A stretch of 64,000 bases of DNA from DASXMT01 sp963781305 (lineage in GTDB: Bacteria; Actinomycetota; Acidimicrobiia; Acidimicrobiales; RAAP-2): contig CAWAFL010000013.1 of NCBI GenBank assembly GCA_963781305.1, positions 434,001 to 498,000 on the forward strand, given 5' to 3'. A model generated the notes under the pieces. It saw only the letters and a program-made list of their open reading frames with translations, had not been told where the DNA came from and did not search any database. The position numbers and the translations under genes are program-made. Position 1 is the first letter of the stretch, and each line of letters starts with the position of its first letter. Below, in pieces: positions 60,804 to 64,000 of this stretch.

Positions 60804-61844
60804 ATGTCATCATCCAGACCCTCCCGCGCCGTTCGGTACGTCAGCAAGGGTGTCGCCGCGGTGGTATTTCTGGCTGCCCTTTCGTTGACAGGGGGCGCCC
60901 AGGCCGGTGCGACAGCGACGATCGCAGCCCAGCCGGCATCACGGACCCTCGCTACGGTCCCTTCGACTGGTGGCGCGACATCGCGTTCTGTGGACGACGC
61001 CGGCGCCACCAGCGCCGGCAGCCCCATTCGCGGGATCCTCGACTACCTCCACACCCGACAGGGAGTCGTGCAGGTGGCGCTGTTCGACAAGCTCACCGGG
61101 AAGACCTTTCTGGTCACCGAAGGGACGCGGCCGCAGTACACCGCCAGCATCGTGAAGGCGGACATTCTGTCCATGTGGCTCAAGCAGTATCAGTCGACGC
61201 CTGGTTCCATTCCCTCCAACATTCCGTATTCGATCCAGTACCTCATGCAGAACATGATCACCATGAGCGACAACGTGGCGGCGACGTCGCTGTTCTATTT
61301 CGGCGGAGGGTGCGCCAAGCTGACCGAGTTCAACACGTTGATCCCGACCAGCGAGACCAAGGTCGGCTGCGAGACGCCGACGTATTACGGCTGGGGCAAC
61401 ACGACGACCACGGCCGCCGACCAGATGGCAATCGTCAAAACGCTGGCCTATGACAACAACGTCCTGACTCCGAGCGCCAGGGCCTACGGACTCCACTTGA
61501 TGGAGGGCGTGACGCCCACCCAACGATGGGGTGTCACGTGCGGTCCCTGGGGCACGGTCTGCAACGGTCCGGACTACGCCGATCCGGTGCCGGGTGTCAC
61601 CGTGGCCCTCAAGAACGGCTGGAAGTACGACCCCGCCTGCGTCAAGCAAGACGAATCATGTCCCTGGCAGGTCAACGGGATGGGATGGGTGGAGGGCAAG
61701 GACCGCAATTACGTGCTGGCTGTGCTCACCACCGACGATCCCGCCGGGAAGAAGGGCACCGACGGGTTCGACTACGGGATAGCCACTGTCCAAGGGGTGT
61801 CACAACGCATATGGGACAACCTGGCGCCCGCCGCGGCACCCTGA
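60804..61844 (+). CDS. Secreted class A beta-lactamase-like serine hydrolase
   Basis: The 346-residue exported protein has a signal peptide (SKGVAAVVFLAALSLTGGAQ) and an Ala/Thr-rich linker to about residue 75. A penicillin-recognising fold follows with S115-I-V-K118 (TASIVKAD), S155-D-N157 (MSDN) and K270-N-G (VALKNGWK). Those are class A beta-lactamase landmarks, but the usual Glu166 region is not clear, so antibiotic hydrolysis is not assured. A secreted transpeptidase-like or peptidoglycan-modifying enzyme is an alternative. ATG 60804 follows GAGAGGGGAAACG. It is flanked by the VOC protein and the zinc-ribbon gene. Confidence 0.85.
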   Translation: MSSSRPSRAVRYVSKGVAAVVFLAALSLTGGAQAGATATIAAQPASRTLATVPSTGGATSRSVDDAGATSAGSPIRGILDYLHTRQGVVQVALFDKLTGKTFLVTEGTRPQYTASIVKADILSMWLKQYQSTPGSIPSNIPYSIQYLMQNMITMSDNVAATSLFYFGGGCAKLTEFNTLIPTSETKVGCETPTYYGWGNTTTTAADQMAIVKTLAYDNNVLTPSARAYGLHLMEGVTPTQRWGVTCGPWGTVCNGPDYADPVPGVTVALKNGWKYDPACVKQDESCPWQVNGMGWVEGKDRNYVLAVLTTDDPAGKKGTDGFDYGIATVQGVSQRIWDNLAPAAAP

Positions 61845-61873
61845 GTCGACTGCGCCGGTTCTCGTATGAAGCA

Positions 61874-62038
61874 ATGACCGACTGGACCGAGCCGGACGAG
61901 GATCGTGCTCCCATTTGCCCCCACTGCGGTGTCACCATGCTTCCCGCAGATCCGTCGAATGTGATCGATACGCGGTTCGTATGCGAGAACCCGGACTGCG
62001 ACGCCTTCGGGGAGATCGATGGCATGGACGGAGCCTGA
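61874..62038 (+). CDS. Small zinc-ribbon protein
   Basis: This 54-residue protein has a zinc-ribbon arrangement: CPHC near residue 15, a 20-residue spacer, then CENPDC. Acidic residues dominate the ends. ATG 61874 is the first in-frame ATG; a 3-codon frame (ATGAAGCAATGA) overlaps it. No strong ribosome-binding site is visible. Function unknown; small ribbons bind nucleic acid or protein partners. Confidence 0.65.
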   Translation: MTDWTEPDEDRAPICPHCGVTMLPADPSNVIDTRFVCENPDCDAFGEIDGMDGA

Positions 62039-62059
62039 GGTCCTTGACCAGAGCCCGTT

Positions 62060-63019
62060 CTAGATAGTGGGGAGCACGCGCCGAGCGGCGAGTTGAGCCG
62101 TCGTGGGCCAACGAGCCTTCGACGCCCATCCCATGCGTTCGAACACCCGCAGCAGGCGAGCCGACGAGTCGAGCTGGCCGACGTCGCAGCCGTGGCGAGC
62201 CAGGGCGGGGAAGGCATGGTGCGTGTTGTGCCACGAGTCACCGAAGCTCAGCACGGCGAGCCACGCGATGTTGCCGCTGTGATCGGTGGTCTGGTACGGG
62301 TGCTTGCCGAACATGTGGGCCAGCGAGTTGACGCTCCAGGTCACGTGGTGCAGGAGGGCGATGCGAACGCCCCCTGCCCACAGCAAGGCCAGAAGTGCTC
62401 CGGCAAGGCTCTGGGTCACGGCCCATCCCAATCCGAAGGGCACGATCAACGTCATTGCCATCCACAGCGGTGTGAGCTTCGAGACGATGACCATGTCCCG
62501 ATCGGCCAGGAGGTCACGACTCCATTTCTCCGGGTTCGACTGCGCCCCGGAGAAGAGCCATCCGACGTGAGCGTGGCCCAATCCCCGGAGCTGGGACAAG
62601 AAGCCCGGGCCGAAGCCGGTGGGCGAATGGGGGTCTCCCGGCTGGTCGGCGAAGACATGGTGCCGGCGGTGATGCGACACCCAGCTGATCACCGAGCCCT
62701 CCATGGCCATCGAGCCACAGACGGCGAGGGTGATCCGCAGCCACCGGTGCGCTTTGAAGCTCCTATGGGTCAACAGGCGATGGAAGCCGAGGGCGATGCC
62801 ATGTCCGGTGATGGCGTACAGGACCACAGCCAGGACGAGATCGAACCAACCGATGCCGTGATGCCAGAAATGTTGCGCTGCCCAGGCAACGGCGGCAACC
62901 GGGATGACCACGACAGCAGCGGTAAACAGCCGACCGGACCAGCCTGGGGCGACGGTCGGATCGGGGGCGGGGACGGGAGCGGAAGGCCTTTCCGCGGTGA
63001 GCACGGAGGTCGCCGTCAT
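62060..63019 (-). CDS. Acyl-CoA/acyl-lipid delta-9-type fatty acid desaturase
   Basis: This 319-residue membrane protein has the three histidine boxes of the di-iron desaturases: H80-RLLTH85, H117-RRHH121 and H264-NTHH268, with hydrophobic helices between (LFTAAVVVIPVAAVAWAAQ, LVLAVVLYAITG, MAMTLIVPFGLGWAVTQ). It would introduce a double bond in a saturated acyl chain using O2 and a reduced electron donor. ATG 63019 starts it; TTG 63028 is less likely. An AT-rich region with a direct repeat precedes it on the minus strand and should hold its promoter. It is important for membrane fluidity in the cold. Confidence 0.92.
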   Translation of the reverse strand: MTATSVLTAERPSAPVPAPDPTVAPGWSGRLFTAAVVVIPVAAVAWAAQHFWHHGIGWFDLVLAVVLYAITGHGIALGFHRLLTHRSFKAHRWLRITLAVCGSMAMEGSVISWVSHHRRHHVFADQPGDPHSPTGFGPGFLSQLRGLGHAHVGWLFSGAQSNPEKWSRDLLADRDMVIVSKLTPLWMAMTLIVPFGLGWAVTQSLAGALLALLWAGGVRIALLHHVTWSVNSLAHMFGKHPYQTTDHSGNIAWLAVLSFGDSWHNTHHAFPALARHGCDVGQLDSSARLLRVFERMGWASKARWPTTAQLAARRVLPTI

Positions 63020-63200
63020 GGGTAGCAAGGCGCCACGACAGGCGCGCCAAGAGAGGGATGAGAGAAGCCAGGCATTTTCGAGCTCCAGTCGAGGTGGAAT
63101 AAGCCAACTCGGGTCCGGACTCGAACGGGCCGCGCCAACAGTGCGCTAGCGGTAAGGCCACCGTAACACGATGAGCCTCGGTTTTATAGGCGGCAGGTCC

Positions 63201-63220
63201 CTTATTTAGACTTATTTACT
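63201..63220. repeat. AT-rich direct repeat upstream of the desaturase gene
   Basis: CTTATTTA occurs at 63201-63208 and 63211-63218, 10 bp apart, in an otherwise GC-rich genome, in the region upstream of the desaturase gene (leftward). It is a candidate regulator-binding or promoter element. A TTGAAC-like -35 and TAAATA-like -10 may lie across it on the minus strand (19-bp spacer). Confidence 0.45.
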
Positions 63221-63245
63221 GGCGCCCGTTCAAGGGGCACGCCGC

Positions 63246-63515
63246 TCAGTCGGGAACGATGCGGATGTGCGATGACTGGCTCGATGGAGTTCGGTGGATC
63301 ACCATCTCGTCAGCCAGCCGATTGGGCGCAGAGGCGATACGCGGCATGCCAAGAGGGGTGGTCGACCGGCTCGATGCCAGGTAGGCGCGGACTCGACCAG
63401 CCAGGTCAGTGATGTGGGCTGCATCACCGGGATCGTCGCAGGCATCGGCAGCCAACTCGAGCACACCGGCGGCCTCGACCAGAAGCTCCATACCCGTAGT
63501 TCGGTCCTCTGTCAT
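63246..63515 (-). CDS. Small protein of unknown function
   Basis: The 89-residue protein (starting MTEDRTTGMELLVEAAGVLE) is helical and lacks recognisable motifs. The start ATG 63515 overlaps the stop of the zinc-ribbon gene at 63512 by four bases, so the two are translationally coupled. The protein-like composition and the coupling support it; the family is unknown. Confidence 0.55.
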   Translation of the reverse strand: MTEDRTTGMELLVEAAGVLELAADACDDPGDAAHITDLAGRVRAYLASSRSTTPLGMPRIASAPNRLADEMVIHRTPSSQSSHIRIVPD

Positions 63516-63691
63516 GGGGTGCCGAAGAACTTCGTGCGGCAGTCCGGACACACCCACCATTTGGCCTCGAGGGTTGGATCGGTCGACGAATTGATGGAGA
63601 AGAATTCCCGGCACCGCCCGCACTGTCGAGGAGGCGACCCCTCGGATCCGGTCGGCAGCGCCGAAGACTGAGTGGTTGTTTCGTTCCCCAT
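63512..63691 (-). CDS. Small actinobacterial zinc-ribbon protein
   Basis: This 59-residue protein has a Ser/Thr-rich N-terminus, then CGRC and a matching CPDC, spaced about 24 residues (QCGRCREFF ... WWVCPDCRTKFFGTP). This pattern resembles small zinc-ribbon proteins of Actinobacteria with a QCxRC...WWxCPxC signature. It begins at ATG 63691 and is too short for a standard open-frame scan. The stop overlaps the start of the 89-residue gene (ATGA). Function unknown; a nucleic-acid or RNA-polymerase-associated role is possible but unproven. Confidence 0.7.
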   Translation of the reverse strand: MGNETTTQSSALPTGSEGSPPRQCGRCREFFSINSSTDPTLEAKWWVCPDCRTKFFGTP

Positions 63692-63867
63692 GATGGGATC
63701 TTCGATCCTGTCTCCGGAAGCGGGGACGCTCGGGCTCTCGGTGAGCCACCCCGACCGTACACCGCGATGGCCGGTCGACCGGACCGAAAGGCTATCGACT
63801 GCATCGGCGCAGTGGTCGACTCATGGGTACGGGCTGGCTCCAGGCCGTCGTGTGCCTGACGCCCTCG

Positions 63868-64000
63868 TCAGTCGCGGCGTGCAGCCAGACGGCGAAGAGG
63901 CGGCAGCGTGGGTGGCGGCTGCCGGCGGGGCGGCAGATCGGCCAAGAGCTCGGTCGTCGCCTCGAGCACGTGGCGGACCGCTCGCTCGAAGGCCTCCTCG
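63868..64000 (-). CDS. C-terminus of a DUF2277-like protein (partial)
   Basis: The last 43 codons read EEAFERAVRHVLEATTELLA, then LPPRRQPPPTLPPLRRLAARRD and a stop at 63868-63870. This pattern resembles the end of DUF2277 proteins (EEAFxxAVxxVxxAxxxLL). The gene continues beyond the window edge, so no start is visible. Identification rests on a short segment. Confidence 0.5.
   Translation of the reverse strand, partial: EEAFERAVRHVLEATTELLADLPPRRQPPPTLPPLRRLAARRD

Noticed and set aside
63771..63782. 12-bp palindrome CCGGTCGACCGG near the window end
   Set aside because: An isolated short GC palindrome without partner sites or promoter; likely chance.

Overview
The window is high-GC DNA with short intergenic gaps, many GTG starts and many 4-base stop/start overlaps (ATGA or GTGA). 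Together with two luciferase-like (probable F420-dependent) oxidoreductases, two PPOX-family flavin/F420 enzymes, a CO dehydrogenase-type molybdenum hydroxylase cluster, a monomeric isocitrate dehydrogenase and a small actinobacterial zinc-ribbon protein, this points to a soil or aquatic Actinomycetota chromosome, possibly Acidimicrobiia. The class is an inference from gene content. I saw no phage, transposase, CRISPR array, rRNA or tRNA.

Layout. 0-6.8 kb: stand-alone accessory enzymes (amidohydrolase, two YdeI-like proteins, FAD monooxygenase, VOC protein, ASCH-like protein, a large ankyrin/SnoaL fusion). 6.8-10.6 kb: an ABC-2 type exporter facing a NarL-type two-component system, with three related palindromes between them. 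10.6-11.4 kb: a COG4705-type membrane protein whose paralogue lies at 59 kb. 11.8-20.1 kb: a molybdenum hydroxylase operon coxS-coxM-coxL-coxD-coxE, two XdhC/CoxF-like genes, a MobA-like cytidylyltransferase and coxG. CoxL carries the form II-type active-site loop AYRGAGR, so CO is not certain to be the substrate. 20-39 kb: many single-gene redox and regulatory units (NmrA/AraC pair, SnoaL/MerR pair, transketolase, two LLM enzymes, two SDRs, LysR, PPOX, DsbA-like, DHFR-like, DUF4097 with a ribbon-helix-helix gene). 39.6-41.8 kb: monomeric isocitrate dehydrogenase broken by four single-base insertions.

41.9-58.9 kb looks like a catabolic region. It holds a branched-chain-amino-acid-type ABC importer (binding protein, fused LivH-LivM permease, two ATPases), an amidohydrolase, a CitE-like lyase, MarR and ArsR regulators, a PPOX protein, a ferritin-like di-iron protein, a beta-lactamase-fold esterase, an alpha/beta hydrolase, a zinc alcohol dehydrogenase, a Baeyer-Villiger monooxygenase with a long N-terminal extension, and TetR. 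Alcohol dehydrogenase, Baeyer-Villiger enzyme and ester hydrolase form a plausible alcohol-ketone-ester-cleavage route. 59-64 kb: membrane protein, VOC protein, secreted class A beta-lactamase-like protein, acyl-lipid desaturase and two small zinc-ribbon proteins; the last gene runs off the end.

Three otherwise well-preserved genes (20.3, 33.7 and 39.6 kb) contain single-base indels. These are either recent decay or sequence errors and should be checked against reads. I found no system I would call clearly undescribed. The most informative local signals are the three-palindrome array at 8.6 kb, the MerR-type 19-bp-spacer promoter at 23.75 kb that would give a leaderless mRNA, the 14-bp stem between the importer's binding protein and permease, and the broken isocitrate dehydrogenase.
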